This document shows, piece after piece, positions 1 to 14,097 of a stretch of DNA of 64,000 bases; position 1 is the stretch's first letter; each line of letters starts with the position of its first letter. Position numbers and translations under genes: made by a program. The stretch lies in NCBI GenBank assembly GCA_019096155.1, contig JAHCVI010000005.1:1312468-1376467 (forward strand), written 5' to 3'. Under the pieces are notes generated by a model. It saw only the letters and a program-made list of their open reading frames with translations, had not been told where the DNA came from and ran no database searches. The stretch is from Staphylotrichum longicolle. Lineage: Eukaryota > Ascomycota > Sordariomycetes > Sordariales > Chaetomiaceae.

Positions 1-59
1 CCAGGACTCATCTGACAGTGTCCTAGGACTTCAACTCTTGGCCGGTTCCCTCTGCCGCG

Positions 60-2718
60 CTACGGCACAGGCACTTCTTTCGTCTGCAGGAACGTCCTAC
101 ACCCCTGGATGACCTTGTCCAGAACAACTGCAGGATCTGGTTGGGTCTCCAAGTCCTGACCAAGGACAACGGGCAGCCGTTCAAGGTACGTCGGCGCGTC
201 CGCGTCTCTGGGGCCAAGACGCTCCTGCATCTCCGGCCCAAACGCCTCGACGACCGCCTCGAGCAGCGCCACCGAGTCATCGAACAGCTTAAAGTAATCC
301 AACGTGAGCAGTCCGTCCAACTGGGACGTGACCGTCGTGTCCAGCAACCGCAGCATGTCGATGGGCGAGAGCTGGGAAAAGTCCCTTCCGTGCATCAACC
401 CCTTTCCAAACTCTTTCGTCGCCGCACCAGTCGCGTGCTTGACGAGCGCCCTGCTCTCGCCATCCTCTTGTCTGGCCTCCTCGCCGTCCGGGGCGGTAAG
501 AGCGCCTGCGATCTGGGTCTCCGCCCGCTTGCTGCCCTCAATCTGCAGGCGCTGCGCGCTGAGCTCGTCGACGTAGTCGACGAATGCGAGGCCCGTGTCG
601 TCGTGGCAATACCGCTGGTGGAGCTTCCACCGCACCGCAACGTCCGGCACAAACCTCTCATCGGCCTCGAGGTCAGGCACAGTCCTCGTCTTCCCGCGCT
701 GCCCGCGATCCAGATCCGCAAAGTTGCGAATGATGGCCGCACCCTACTCCTCCCGCAACCCGCGCCTAAACCGGCTTTCCTCGACGTACGTGGCCGCGTA
801 CGTTTCCATCTCCGCCCACCGCGGGACGGCCCGGTCCGCCGCGAGCGCCGCATGGTACAAGTACGCGGCGGCATCGACGATGGAGCTGAGCATGACAAAC
901 TCGTGCCCCAGCTGACTCTGCACGAGCCTCGCGCGGAAATCGAGCAGCCCCGCCCAGACGGGCTCGTGCCGGAGCAGAAAGAAGGCGTCCGGGTCCTCCT
1001 CGTAGCCGACCTGCCGAAAGCGCGCCTTCTTGTCGTCAAACAGGAAATCTTCTACCATGTAGTGCTTGGTCTCCCAGGTGCGAGCGAGCCAGCGGCGCTT
1101 GAAGTCGTGGTCCCGGCAGTACTTGGTCGGGTTGTGCGCCTCGAGGGCTTCCTTGAGCCGCGCGGCGGTGGGTTGGAGGAGCTCAAAGGGCTTGTCGCAG
1201 TCTGTTTCGACGATGTTGCGGATGTCGACCCAGAGGTGGAGGGAGAAGATCAGGGACGAGGTGTAGTCCCTCAGCATCAGGCTCGTCTGCAAGTCGAGGA
1301 GCAGTTGGGATTCGGAGGGGAGGATGGGCTGTTCTTGTCCGTTTTTCTTGAGGGCCTTGAGGTGGGCGGCTTCCATGATGAGCTGGCCGGTGACGCTGTC
1401 CTCGAAGGCCTTCCACTCGGCCAGGTTTTTGGCGCCGTAGGTGGTCGGAGTCCGCTGAGACGGAGTGAGCATGGGCACTTTTCCTGGTGGGATCATGGAT
1501 AGGGTCCGCTTCAGGACGAAGCACGAGTTCAAGCCTAGCCAGTCGGATTCCTCCCTCCAGATGCGCTCGTTGGTGCTTTCTTTGTCTAGGTCGTCGTACG
1601 AGTCGTAGTCGACGTGGTCGATGCCGAAGTGGTAGAAGAGCATTTCCATCATGAAGTCGTATCGTGCCAGTCTCGGGCTGAGAGGCCTCAGTTCGTTGAT
1701 GAGATCGTACTCGAGCTGGTGGAAGAGGTCGAAGGCGGCGCTTGTGATGACGGCTAGGGTGTCGAGCGGGACGGACCGATCGTACCAGTAGTCGCACCAA
1801 CGTTCTGCGACGTAGTTTCGGATGGTGTTAAAATCTTCGAAGAAACAGTAGACCATCATGTAGAGGTCAAACTCGTCCTCCTCATCATCGTCTTCATCCT
1901 CGCCGGGAAGCCCAAAGCGGAAGTTGTCGACCCAGTTGGCGCCGCGCTTGGCCTTGACCACCTGCTTCTCGGGCTTCTTGGGCTTCTGCGTCTTCTTGCT
2001 GCCCTTCTTTTTGCCTCCCTTTTGGGACTGCTGGCCTGCCTGGGAGGGCGCGGGTTCCTCCTCGGAGCCTTCAGCTGGGGCGTCGGCGACGGTATCCGAG
2101 CTCGTCTGGAGTTCAAGATAGGCAAACATGTTGGTCAGATCTGACGTGGCCACCTGCAAGCTGTCCCTTGGCTCGTTTCCGTGGTCCTTCGCGGGCCGGG
2201 CCTTCACAAGGGTTTCCAGCTCGGCCAGGACGCCTTCGAGCACCGAGATGATGTGGGCATGGTTGGCGTTGCTCTGCTTGACCTTTTCGTCCTTGGTGTC
2301 CTGGGTAGAGCGGCTGAAGAAGGAGAAGCTCTTCTTGCGCAGGCCGACGACGTCGCGCAAGATGTTGAGAGCAACGTCGGGCACGTCGTCAGGTTGGGCG
2401 TTGTCGGCGACACGCTGTGCAAGCACCTCGAGCTGGGACCAGTGCACGAACTTTTCGTTTCCCGCATTATCGAGGCTGAGGGGGGTGGCCTTGGCCTTTC
2501 TTCTGGCGGCGCGACTGCTGCAATGCGGCATCACCATTCCGGTTGCCGTCTCCCTTTGCATCCCCGTGCCCCTCGCCGTTTCCTGCTCCTTCGGGCTCTG
2601 TCTTTGGTCGCGTCACGAGTTTTTCAGCTGTCTGCTTCAGCCAGCTCGTGAATTGTGCCTGGCCCAGCTTGTACCGGCGCCACGTGCCCATGCCATTGAG
2701 CTTCCCTGGTTTTTCCAT
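60..2718 (-). CDS. DUF6604-type protein, reading frame interrupted twice
   Basis: The N-terminus starting at 2718 carries the YKxxQxxFxxWLxxTA pattern typical of the fungal DUF6604 domain, followed by a Gly/Asn-rich linker. The open frame then moves to another phase between about 2560 and 2470, near a six-base G run (C on the coding strand), and continues for roughly 590 codons with a Lys-rich linker and acidic patches. A TAG at 744-746 interrupts it, yet the same frame stays open and protein-like for about 228 more codons to the stop at 60. A 63-base in-frame intron from the GT overlapping the TAG is formally possible but its acceptor is weak. Function is unknown in the family. The gene may be a pseudogene, may end at 744, or may carry sequence errors. 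Confidence 0.75.
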
Positions 2719-5700
2719 GGCGACCGTCCCCTCAGGAAATGTGGAGGATATGTCTGCACTGGATGTCGCGTTCTGAAGTTGGAGAGGTGCAAGTTCGCGT
2801 TTGGAGATTTAGGTAGGGCATTTCTTCAATTGGGATGATTGGGTCCTGGAAAAGCGGGTCTTGAATCTTGGGCCCGCCCCCGCGCTTGACCCCGCGGCCC
2901 CGCTCACGGCAAGGTCTCCACTGGACTGGGGGCCCCTCAGGGGCTCCGGACACTGCTGCAACAGTGGAAGTCAGCTGAATTGAAGGCTGAGCACGAAAAC
3001 GTCTTTCGATGTCAATCAACAAGTTTTTCCACTCATTTCCACTCATCAGTCAAAGATCCGCAGTATGGAAACATCGGGAATGAGCTTGTCATCTATCTGC
3101 TGAAATCACAAATGACCGACTTCCGTCACCGACTCCAGCGAGAGCAAGCTCGACGAACGCCAGTCTCCGGCGTTGCACCGCTCCGGAGCTGAACGGCCGT
3201 GGTGTCTAACTAACTGCAGGCGCAAAATCGTTGGGATTGGCAAGCTCGGCCGTCGATCGCCGCGCCCGGGACGACGGCGCCATTCAAGGGCCGCACGGCT
3301 CCCGGCATGAACCGCTGTTCTCGTCGATTCTTCGCACTGTCAAAGTTGCAGTCCCCGGATTAGTCAAGAATGATAAATGGTTTGCCTGCGACGGTGAACC
3401 CCGGTGGCTTCTTTGTTTTCTCCAGACAAAATCCAGGTTGGCCGTCGGAGTCGAAATACCAAATCCGGCCTTATAAGCGAAACAGCGACTGCATGCACGG
3501 GACCTTTCGAGTCAACAATCTCGACCTCGCATCACATCTTCGATCACATCTCGATCGTCCGAAAGCACCTACATTTGGCAAACAAGGAAACCCGGCCCGA
3601 ACTGTCGGGACAAGTCCTCCGCCCTGACTGGCCGCTGCAACCCTGGAGCCGCCACAGACGCCGTCTCAGCCCGCCGCATCACACCTTTCACCTCCCGGCA
3701 TCTCTGCCGTCCGGCGATAGTTTCGTCACATGAGGAAGGGAAAGCGACAGGTCAAATTACACGGCTTATTCCGTCAGCAGACTCGAGAGAGTCGCTTCAC
3801 CTTGTGTTCATCTTGTCACGGCCTTGAGCATGTATGTACACCGATCGCAAGGGTTTAGGCTCGATGCTGAGCATTAGCATGTTGGCGGTGTGCGTTGCCA
3901 TATGCTGACAGTATGCTGACCGCGGGGGACGGCTCGGTGCATACAGACAAGCTTGCGAGGTGCGTTGTGGTTCTCGAGGTCCAAATAACGTTAACCTTTT
4001 GCTGCGCCGCTCAGATCAGGGATCGCCCCGAAACCCTTCGGCGCTGCGAGCTGAGCGCGGCACGATCTTGGTTCGTGATGCGGCCGCGTCCGCTTTGGGT
4101 CTGATGCACCGCGGGGAGGCTGAGGATCGAGATGCGGCACCCAACGCGATGGAACATGCCGCCAACATCGGCATCATGATCCTTCAGCCAGTCCTCTTTT
4201 GGCCTGGCTTCCGCCTTGCAAACGCCTTTGTTTGCCGGTTTCGTCACTGGTCGGCGACTTCTTGCGCATGGCGTAAGGCGTTGTCGTCTCCGAGCCCGAC
4301 TAACGAGACCCCCTCTCCCATTCCCCCTTCCCCCCTCCCCCCACACATGCGGAAGCGCATCACCAGCCTGGCAAGGCGGTCCGGAAATTATCATGGGAAT
4401 TGGGCTGGCTGGACATGTCGGTGCATTTTTACACTTGTTTTGTAACAGCTCCGTGGGGGACGCCCTCGATCTTGAGTCTGCATCTTCAACTTCTGCATCG
4501 TCAGCCTCGATTCGACGGAAACCGTCCGAAAACAAGATTGCTGAGTCCCAGAGCTCAAATCCTTCCACGACACGATCCCCGCCTCGATGCAAGTGCCGGC
4601 GCCCCGGGATCTCTCGCATCGACACGTTTCCTGGCCCTTGCCCACCAAGTTCCCGGGTACGACTCGCGTCTGCAACCCCAGGACCCCCACCAAGCTGCTG
4701 CACGGCGACAAAAAGGGAAGCACGAGGCGTTGAGGCTTGCGCAAAAACGGACTCAGCGCCAGCATCCCCAACCCAAGCTCCTTCTCAACTCCGTTTGGAG
4801 CACCTTGTACCTTGGAGATGCTGTGTCTGTACCCTTCACACTCGGGGATGGCTGCTGCACATCGGATGCCGCACCCACAGTGCCATGCCAGATTTCGGCT
4901 CCGAATCTGCATGCTGGACAACCCTATCGGAGGGAGCCAGCACATGGGAACCAGAAGGGGCCACTCAAATTCTGCGGAGTTCATGCACGCCAACACCAGC
5001 CAATGTCTGCCCAAACTGGTTTTTTGCGGCCGAAAGAGCACATTTGGGCCCCTTTAGCCGTGCAGACTGGCACTGAACCAAAGAGCTTGAGAAGCAGCAG
5101 ACCGAGTCTGGGAGATATCTGGGTGAGTCTAGACGAGTGCCACCTCGCCTGCAGGCAATCAATCCACTCTCAAAGTGTGAGTGCATCACAGCCTGACACA
5201 GCGGGCATCAAATGCGCACTCCCACCCACCCGATCTTCTCAGGACCAGGCTGGAGGAGACACAACCCATCATAGACGAACTTGGTTCAAGTAACCCAGCA
5301 AGATGTCAAAACAAGTATGCACAAACCTCACTTCGCAACCTTGAGAACGGAGGGGAGCGAACCCCAGGGAGCACCCCCCCGAGTTCTGCCCACTCCTCCC
5401 TTCCCTCCCACCAAATGCATCCCGCACAAACCAAACACGGCAGCAAACCAACAACCACAGTGCCTCAAACAAGACACAACACCACCGCCACACAACAGAA
5501 CGAAATGTGACACAAAGGGCGAAAGGTTACACCAAGTCACATGAGCACACGGCCATGCGGGAGACGCCGGGGGAAAACACGCCGCGGGAGAGAAGCAAGC
5601 AGAAACATTGTCTCATCGCGCAAACACCCCTGTCCATGTCTGGCAACGCGGCTTGCTGCGGTTTTGGTAGTTGTCAGTTTGTTTGTGCAAACTATCCGTA

Positions 5701-8700
5701 TTCTAGATCAACAGTCAGCTTGGCCGCAGCAGGCAATGTATTATCGGATGCGTTTTACCCTGCGACATAACAATAGAAGAGGTGGGCCAAAATGTTTTGA
5801 ACTGCGCTGTTTCATGCCGTGGAGCCAGTCGGGTAATGCTTCTTGTTAGAAGAGTGGGACAAATTGTCTCCCTCCTCGCTCGGTAATAGTTGCAGTCCCA
5901 AAACTGCTGGCGCAGATGGAGAGTTGTAGGAGCGATGAATTAATACCTTGATCCGAACCCGGACAGCTCGAGGCGTCTGGGACAATCCGATCCTGAGCAC
6001 GAGACGTGTTAAGGGAAACGGACCGAGGACGAAGTGTTGAGATACGAAGTTACGAACCGTGGTGGTTGGTTTGCCGGCATGGCCCACGTGGAATAACATA
6101 TCGGTTTCGTAAACAACCCGCAGTTGCGGGTTGATGCTTCGGTATTCTTCTCCACCCGGACCAGCCAGTCGGTAATCATATTGCGTATCGCACCCCAAGG
6201 GTGTGAGAGATCGTTAAGGCCGCTGATGCTCACGTGGGCACTGTTGACGGAAACCATAGGTATGTTGGAGCGTGGGGAACCGACTCCGGACAGTGGGCCC
6301 GATACGAGCAGGTTCCGGTCGGACCCGGTGGACGTCCATCCGGATCCAAGTGGAGCCCGGCGCCCGGACCCTGAACTCGGCAGTGCCCGGGGTGGCGACC
6401 GGGCTTGGCATCCCCGGAGCAAGTTGGGAGACAAGGCATGGTTGCGGTGTGACAGAAACCAGCGCCGCGAGAGGGAAGAGAACTTTGCATAAGCTGGTCC
6501 CCCCTCCATCCCCTCGCTAGCGTCTCTCCGCGCATTATCGCAAGTGGTTTTCAAGGGTGGTCAGGTTTGGGGGCGTGGTCTTATCTCAAACACAAGGCAA
6601 GGCTCCAATCGCCATGGCACAAAACACTGCAATCGACCATCCACGGCATCTCCCCAACCTGCAAACCCAGCACGTGTCCCCTCCAGCAAAGCACGCACGA
6701 ATCTCTGAACCCTCATCCTCACCGCTCACCCTCAGCCCGGCAGTTGCACCCTCCCTGGGCCTGGAAACCCCCACAAAAGCAAACCCCCTTGTTTCGTGGG
6801 GTAAACACGCTGACTACCTAACGTCGTGTAACGGAACCCCCACAGACAAGGCTCCGCGAGAGAGCGCTGTGTGAAGTGTCACAAGGTGTCCTTCATCTCA
6901 CCCGGCCACTTCTGGGTTGCCATGAACCGGTGGTCAGAGCGCCCCCGCCCGGCCCCATCTCTGCTGCTGCTGCTGCGCCGCGCCATCACCGCATCCGTCT
7001 CACACCGGTCGCCGCATTGCATTGAGCCGAAGTTCGGGACGGATGCCATGCCCGGCACTAAACTAACGAAAGTCAAAAAGGGAAAGGGAGAAAAAAAAAA
7101 ACCACGTTGTTTTCTTGTTGGCGGCAGGCGGGTGATGATGGGAGGGATGGGCTTCGGTGCGGACCGAGCTGGCCAGCCCCGAGATTCGATGGTGTGCACT
7201 AACGTTAGCGCCAGAGCTAACGTCAATAGGCCGCATCCCTCACGAGGGCTCTCTCAGCAGGCTGCCAGGCTCCGAGGGAACTTTTTCTGGCGCTTCGCTG
7301 CCCCAAGGTCCCGAAGCGGGTTAGGGGGTGTTCGGGAGAAGTACCCCCGAGGTGAAACACTGACATTTGGCACGCTGGGTGGGGGGGTGGCAGCGAGGGA
7401 ACGCGTCTTCGATCGGGGATTAACATTTTGAGAATGACGGTGTAACATTTGGAGGGGTTGCCATGGGAGGAAAATGGCTGAATTCAGGGAGCGCGGACGC
7501 TCGGTGAATGCTTCGGGATGGGATTCAGAGCTGGGTCGAAATGGGGGGGTTGATGTCCAGCTTTTGCCACCGTCTGGTCCCCAAATTACCCCGCTTAGAG
7601 TTGTCGTTTCGAGATGCGCGAGGTGAGCACGTGTTTGTGGGAGGGAGGGAAACCGGTGAACTCTAGTCCAGAGCACACCAGCGCACGACATCAAAGTAAG
7701 CCGCTACCAAGCATGTCTTGCGGGCGGCTCTGCCGTGGCTGTTGTTGCGACTCACCAGCGACCTAACGTGGTCAGCCCAGAAGAACCCGGAATGGACACG
7801 ACGTCCGCAACCTCGACTGCTTGTACCGCTGACACGGGACTGTCAACGGTCCCAACAGGTTCGGGTCTCCGTTTCCCTCTTGCTCATGCACTCGCGCGGC
7901 ACAGCTTGCCTGCCGAAACCGGTAGGGACCTTGGCCCCAATATCTCGAAGGGGCCTTAACACAGCCCTGCTATAAACCGGTGAGCCGGCAGCTTGGGTGA
8001 GTACCACCTCATCTGCGAACATGGGGGGTTCAATGGTTGTGTGGGGTCTTAGCATGGCATGTGCTAAGTGGGATGTGTGGTTTCACCAGCCATGGCTTGT
8101 GTACCATTGATAGCCGCGGTGAGATCCCTTCTCGGCCGATATCAGGGACGAGAGAGTGCCTGCGAAACAAGGTAACACCCCACGGATAGGATGTGGCAGA
8201 GGTACATACGTGGCTCAAGGTCTCGGGTATCGACTCTCAGGGGGGCTGTCGTTGCGGTCGGTTGCTGAAACCCCAGGCTGGGGGTGTGGTCTGACAGGAG
8301 GTGTGTGTGGGGGAGGGTGTGACCTTGAACGGGCCGCTGCATGCCATTCGCATTGATGTCCGAGCGTTCCAATCTTCCAGACGCAGAGAGAGAAGCTCAT
8401 GGTTGCAGAGAGCGCGGGAACAGGGCCGCAGAAGCGAGCAAAACACAGAAACCGTTGCACGATGATGCAGTCGGTGTAACCGGTATTGCCGTGGTATCAA
8501 CACACCACCAGACAACAAGAAGCAGGACTGGTAATTTCGAAGACGCATGTTGGATGCCACCAGCCTTGGAACCTCGGATGGGCGGAACTGCAAGTCTCAG
8601 ACTTCGACTTTCGGCCGAGCAGCCAAGCTGCAGTGAGATCAGATGCTGCATGCCAGGCGGCATGCCACTGACCATGGTCATGTTTTGAAACATGACGTGG

Positions 8701-11700
8701 TCTCCCGGCTGCGACAGATCTGACGGGGCATACACCGTATATCTTGGGAGGCGTTTTCAGGTGCTGCCGTCTCCATACAAAGACAGCACTAGTGTCGGCA
8801 CTCAGCTGCGAGGAGCCGGCGTGAGTGGTGCATGTTGCCGTTTTCGTCTCCGAGGGGCCAGTTTTGGTACGCGCCTCGTGCAACGGTGCCTGGTTGGGAA
8901 GAAACCTGGATCTGGTTGGCAGTTGGTGACATCGTAGCCTGCCGGCGGTGGTGGTGAGATTTAGCCTGTGACGGTGCTCGATAGACTGCGGTCAACCATT
9001 CGCGACAATCAGTGGGAGCCTAATCAAGACGGGCATCTGAGGTCGGGTTCAGTTGCCGCCTCGGAGAAAGACGAGCCGGCACGGCCGAGGCCAGTCCTCA
9101 TCACCATGCCGCAGCCGGGAACTTTTGTCGCCTGCCGAGAGTCACAGATGTTCGTCGTCCCGAACTCGGCCATGCGGACCGAAGAAGGTCAGAGAGCCGA
9201 CCAGTGAAACGCACTCGAGTGCCATCGTCCGCCTGTCAAAGGGCCCAGGTCGTATGAAGGTGCCCCCGGATCATCAGATTGCCGCGGGCAGATTGGCTTC
9301 CACAACCCCTGTCCAAGTGGAAATGGAAGGTTCCGCATGAATGATTTGCCTGCCGCTCCTCGGTATGCAAAGGAGCGTAGCCATTCCAAAGATGGGACCT
9401 CTGGGAGTTGCCCTCCCCCACAGCGAGAACTGCGCACCTGGTCCTTCACATGCTGCCGGTTGCCGGGTACGTGTGGAGACAAGCGGCCGGCTGAATGACC
9501 TTAATAGTGTTGCAGAGCCTTGACTCTCGCAGGGGCTCGCGCAGGGACTTGCAATCAGGTGATTGTAGCCTGATCGAAATACTGTGTACCACAGTATGCT
9601 CCCGTCGGAAAAAGATGGCCATGAAGAAGGTCGAGGAGTGTTGTCTGACACGGGAGGCCAAGACCCCGATTTTAGTGCAACGGCAAAGCGTCCGCCGCGA
9701 TCGATCCGTCATTTGTGACAGGTCGTTGTCAGGAATCCCAACAGCAAACCATGGTCGACTCGAACCGGGTTCGCAGGGGCCTGCAGCTGCAAGCCATCGA
9801 AACAACGTGGAGCGTTTGCATCGCATTTGGTGCAGCACCAGAAAGTGCGAGTCCCACAAGTTGCGCTTTCCAAGGTTGACGATGGAGGAACTCCAAGATG
9901 AGGTGAGGGAACAAACACAAAGGGCAAGGACTTGGAAGGTGCACAGAGAACGAGCTCCACCGGACAGGCAGGGGTGCAAGCGCACCGTTTGAGGACTTGG
10001 CTTGCGCACAGTTGAGACATGGCGGAACTCGCCGCGACTCCCACCATCCATCCATCCCTTCCGATCTGCATCCGCACCTGAGGCTGACTCCGCAAATGAC
10101 GTTCTGGCATCGAGTCTTGAGCCATTGAGTGAGACAAAATGCGCATTCAGGCTTCCCGCAGCATGGGCGGTCGATTGATCAATTCTGGACCATCAGCGGA
10201 CTCGGCAGTGTTCCACGAAACCAGCAAATCCCCCGCCCCCCCACGGCCCGAGATTGGCACAAGCAAGCAGCGTTCGAGGTCCCCAACGATCCAGATGCCG
10301 CACAACAGCATCGCGCCCCCGAGCTGCAGCCGCCCGAGCGTGACCGGGAGCTGGACCTGGAACTGTCTTGTCCCACATTTGAGCCGCTGCAGTCAAGCGG
10401 CATCCACTCGACTCGTGCGTGCGTGACCTTCCAAAGGAGCCATTAATGGAGCCCACCCCCCTTGTTCCCCCTCGATTCTGATTGCCACATCCAAACAACA
10501 CCAACCAGCCTCGATGTCCAGGCGTGCCAGGCTCTCCAGGCTGTGTCAAGCTCGAGCCAGGACGCCGAGATGAGTCCTTTTCCGCACGATCCACCCTTGA
10601 ACTGACATTCGCAGCTGCCCAGACCTCTGTTCCAGGTTCCAGACCCGCCGAGGAGGAGGAACCTGCCGGACCCGCCTGCCTGTGTCGACCTGGCCTTCGG
10701 CAGGAGTCGGCGAGCTGGCTGGGCTGGACGAAAACCCACTCGATTCCTGAAGATGACCTTGAAGATGGCACGAGGTGCACCACCCAGCCTTGCGAGCCTC
10801 GGTACCAGCATCACCCCAAACTGGTGGACATTGAGTTGTTAGCGTCGACCACCGACGATTCAACCAACACATTACTACACCCCTGTTTTGAGCCGCCATT
10901 CTCGCCACGACAGGAGCATCACATGGCCGGTGCCGCTCCCTCCGCCGCTGTGTTTCTCACCTCAGAGTCCACCCCCCTAATGATCACCGCCTCTCAAGCC
11001 CAGGCTTCTCTGCTACCTGCTGTGCGACCGTCACAGGCATCTGCCGCTGTCTCATACTCATCAGGATATGGAAATCGCCGCGGTATGGACTGGGGTCTTG
11101 GTTCTGAGCACACCCTGCGTATCAAAGCGCCGCGTAACCGTGGGCGGCTGGCATCAGCGAGCAAAAGAAGAGCGCACGTCTTGTCGAGCTTCCAGACGCC
11201 GTCTCCTCTCAACCAGAACGGTGACACAGGCGTCAGGAATTCCTGATCTTCCTCTCTCACACTCTCACCTTCATCACAGCAGTACAACCAGTTGCTTGCT
11301 AGTTGAGTCGGGGAATTTTCCCTCTTGCTAATCAATTGCTGCAGCGGCAACTACCCGCTACCAAGACAATGCTACGGCCGAGGGAACTCGGCCAGAATAA
11401 GCGCTCAACAGTCTTCGTCTCGCGCTCCATTGGCTGAAGGCTGTCACATCATCACCAAAGGTGAGCATCACACGCATCGTGAGGTTGACAAGACGCACAA
11501 ATCCGCAAGCCGCAGGGCGCGGTCCGCCAGCCGAACGGTAACCATGATTGACTTCAGGCTCCAAGCTGCCTGCCTTCAATGCGCTATGGATACCTGCATT
11601 TATCGGAGCGTTGCCCAACCGCCGCTGCCAGCCGTAACCCGATATATCTCGATCCGAAACTGAAGCGGGCAACACCACCTCCCGAGGTGGGACAACACCC

Positions 11701-14097
11701 GCAGCTGCTATCATCAGCGAGCCTTTCCTGTTTTGCAACCTCTGCGTGTTCCACCCCTCCAGATACCGCGTTGGACACACAAGAGGGTGTGGCCACCTTC
11801 AGACGGGACCAACCACATGCAACTCTCTGTGACCCATTTTCACCCTGCTGGGCTTTATGAGTAGCCGCGTCGTGAGCTAGTTACCCGCCACACCACCTTG
11901 GCGGAACAGAGTGAAGCGGCTGCATATGCGAGAGCCGCCAGGAAACGTCCGAGGCAGTTAGCCAACTCCTTTCTCACCGCTCTACCGAGTAGTTCCAAGT
12001 TTCCCCTCCGGCAGGTGACCGTTTTCCCGCATTGGCGGCGCGCCGCCTTGTCTGGCCCTGCCTGCCCCGAAGTTACGTCCCAAATTCTGGATGAGCAACA
12101 TGCACCAGGCCAGACCAACCACACGTGGGGAGCGAGCACGCCAGCCCCATCAGATTGGGCGATCCCACACCCAGAATGGCGGGGTCCCTTCGGCTGGCCT
12201 CTTTGGGCAAGTGTCAGGGTTATGAGGGAACCTGGGGGGCTTTTCAGTCCAAAGAGGGGGTCAAGTGTCGACAAGCCCCCTGCCGGTGATCGGTCGCGGG
12301 CCCAGACTGCTCATCACACGGCTCACATTGGCAATTCCCCCGCCAAAGAGTCATGTACAAAGCGCAGAGGCAAAGAGGGGGTGGCTCGGGAAGTTGACGC
12401 CCTTGACGCCAGAGAAGCCTCGGGTAAGCGCGGGGTTTGACTGTCATTTTTTCGTCCGTTAGTTACTTGAACGCTACATTAATCAAGGTAGGATATGCAA
12501 GAAGCAAAGAGCCCACCCAAACTTGGGTTCTGGTGTGTCATGGAACGGGGTACTCGACCCATTTTCTGTGCTGCACCTGCCCTCCGCCCACCTGACAGAA
12601 AAAGCATCAAGGTACCGGCGCAACCCACCCCTGCTCCGGTCCCAGCCCACCACCCACGCCCACAAGCGCCGACCAGCAGCAGCAGGCAGAGCAGCACACT
12701 CCCCTTCGGGCATCACCCAGTTCCCATTGGGCAAGGGCCCAGGGATTTTGTCCCAGAGGAGCAAGCCCGAGTCAACACTCCGTTTGGGACAGTGACAAGG
12801 AGAAGCGAAAGCAGTGTTGATCATGATGTCGACCATTTGAGTGAATGACACGTCGACTGGGGAGATCAACAACACTTGCACAACTCGATTCAATCCACTC
12901 ACTTCACAAACTCTTAGTTGTACCAATGTCATGCCGTTCAGGACAATGTTTGCCTCTCATTCTCATCTAGCAGTTTCCCCTAACGCAAGAGCAGTTGTGC
13001 AGCGCAGCGCAGTGCAGTGCAGTGCAGTGGTATCCCTAAAAATCGAAGAGCCCAATCCCCCACCCAAAACCGCCCAATCCCAAAACCCAAAGACCCAAAA
13101 GTAATCCTGTATAGCATAACACCGCGGCGCAAGGTATCCGTCCCATAACCCAAAAATCCTTGTCGCGAACCAGAGAACAACAAAAGGAAAAAAGCAAAGC
13201 ACGCCAAGATGATTGCAACGCCGAGGAAAAAAGGGCCCGTCCCGCTACTCCCCGCTCCCTCGCGCTCGCGCTCGCGCTGGATCGCAGAGCAGAACGAAAA
13301 ACAAATGCAGCCAAAGGAATGAGGAAAAAAGCAGGTGTAATATGATACAAGACGCGCCCCCCGCGTCCTCTCGTCGCCGACGACGCCGCGATAAAACGCT
13401 CATTAGGTAGTGTATATGACGGAATCCCGCCGCGCTGGGTTGAGATGGGTGGCTGGCAAGTGTTGTGTGTGTGTGTGTGTGTGTGTTGCAGGGCGGAGCT
13501 GGAGCCCCGGCTGCCGGGGGGGTTGGCGAAGGATCCGGGCCCAGCGAACCAAGCGAGACCAGGCCAAGCGAGCGAGCGAGATCGAAATTCACCAGGGCCG
13601 GGGTTGGCAGGCAGGGGTCAGCGCGGGGGGCTTGTGGGAGAGCCATTTCCGTCTGTTGAGGTGGATGGGTGGATAGGCTCGTGCTGTCCCCATTTGTGCA
13701 GGCGTGCATCGGTATCGATCTTGGTGTTTCGTTGAAGGGTGGCCCTTCTTGGGACGTTCCGCGATGCGATGGGGTCTCTTGTCGTGTGGACTGGGCCGGT
13801 CCGCCTCTTGGGCCGTTGTTGGCTGGCCCGCGGGCTGGATGGTGCGACGAGCCGGCAATTGATGCGGCTGGCCGCTGCAGGCTGGTCTTGGCCCGTTCAG
13901 ACCCGACGATGGCTGTGCCCGAGCTCGGTCAACCTGCGCCGAGTCGGTTATATCCCCCTGTGCCAGCGAAGCGCCGTCGTGTCATGATGTCCGCGACGTC
14001 GTCTGGTTGTCTCATCTCCTGCCTGGTGACTCTCCTTCCCTTGCGTGTCGGCAACGTCCCCCTTTTCCTCGTTCTTTCCGAAACCAGCATGTGCCAT
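2719..14097. other. No convincing gene; first part of the gene desert
   Basis: Many overlapping open frames of 60 to 300 codons occur on both strands, but none has a recognisable domain, a coherent splice structure or a composition that favours one frame. GC content looks similar to the genic parts, so this is not an AT-rich RIP block. TATA-like words occur (for example near 3470 and 7970) without a gene behind them. The first few hundred bases presumably hold the promoter of the DUF6604-type gene. Confidence 0.5.
13464..13487. repeat. TG dinucleotide microsatellite
   Basis: About eleven consecutive TG units lie in the region downstream of the small minus-strand gene that ends at 14098. The flanks are GC-rich and non-coding. 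Confidence 0.9.

Noticed and set aside
141..1502. 453-codon plus-strand open frame
   Set aside because: It is the antisense shadow of the DUF6604-type gene; its protein is Arg/Val/Glu-rich without domains.
4011..5293. Overlapping open frames of 200-300 codons on both strands
   Set aside because: Several phases are open at once with no domain, splice pattern or codon preference, as expected for GC-rich non-coding DNA.
10482..11246. 254-codon plus-strand frame
   Set aside because: No recognisable motif; the opposite strand is equally open and there is no promoter or intron support.
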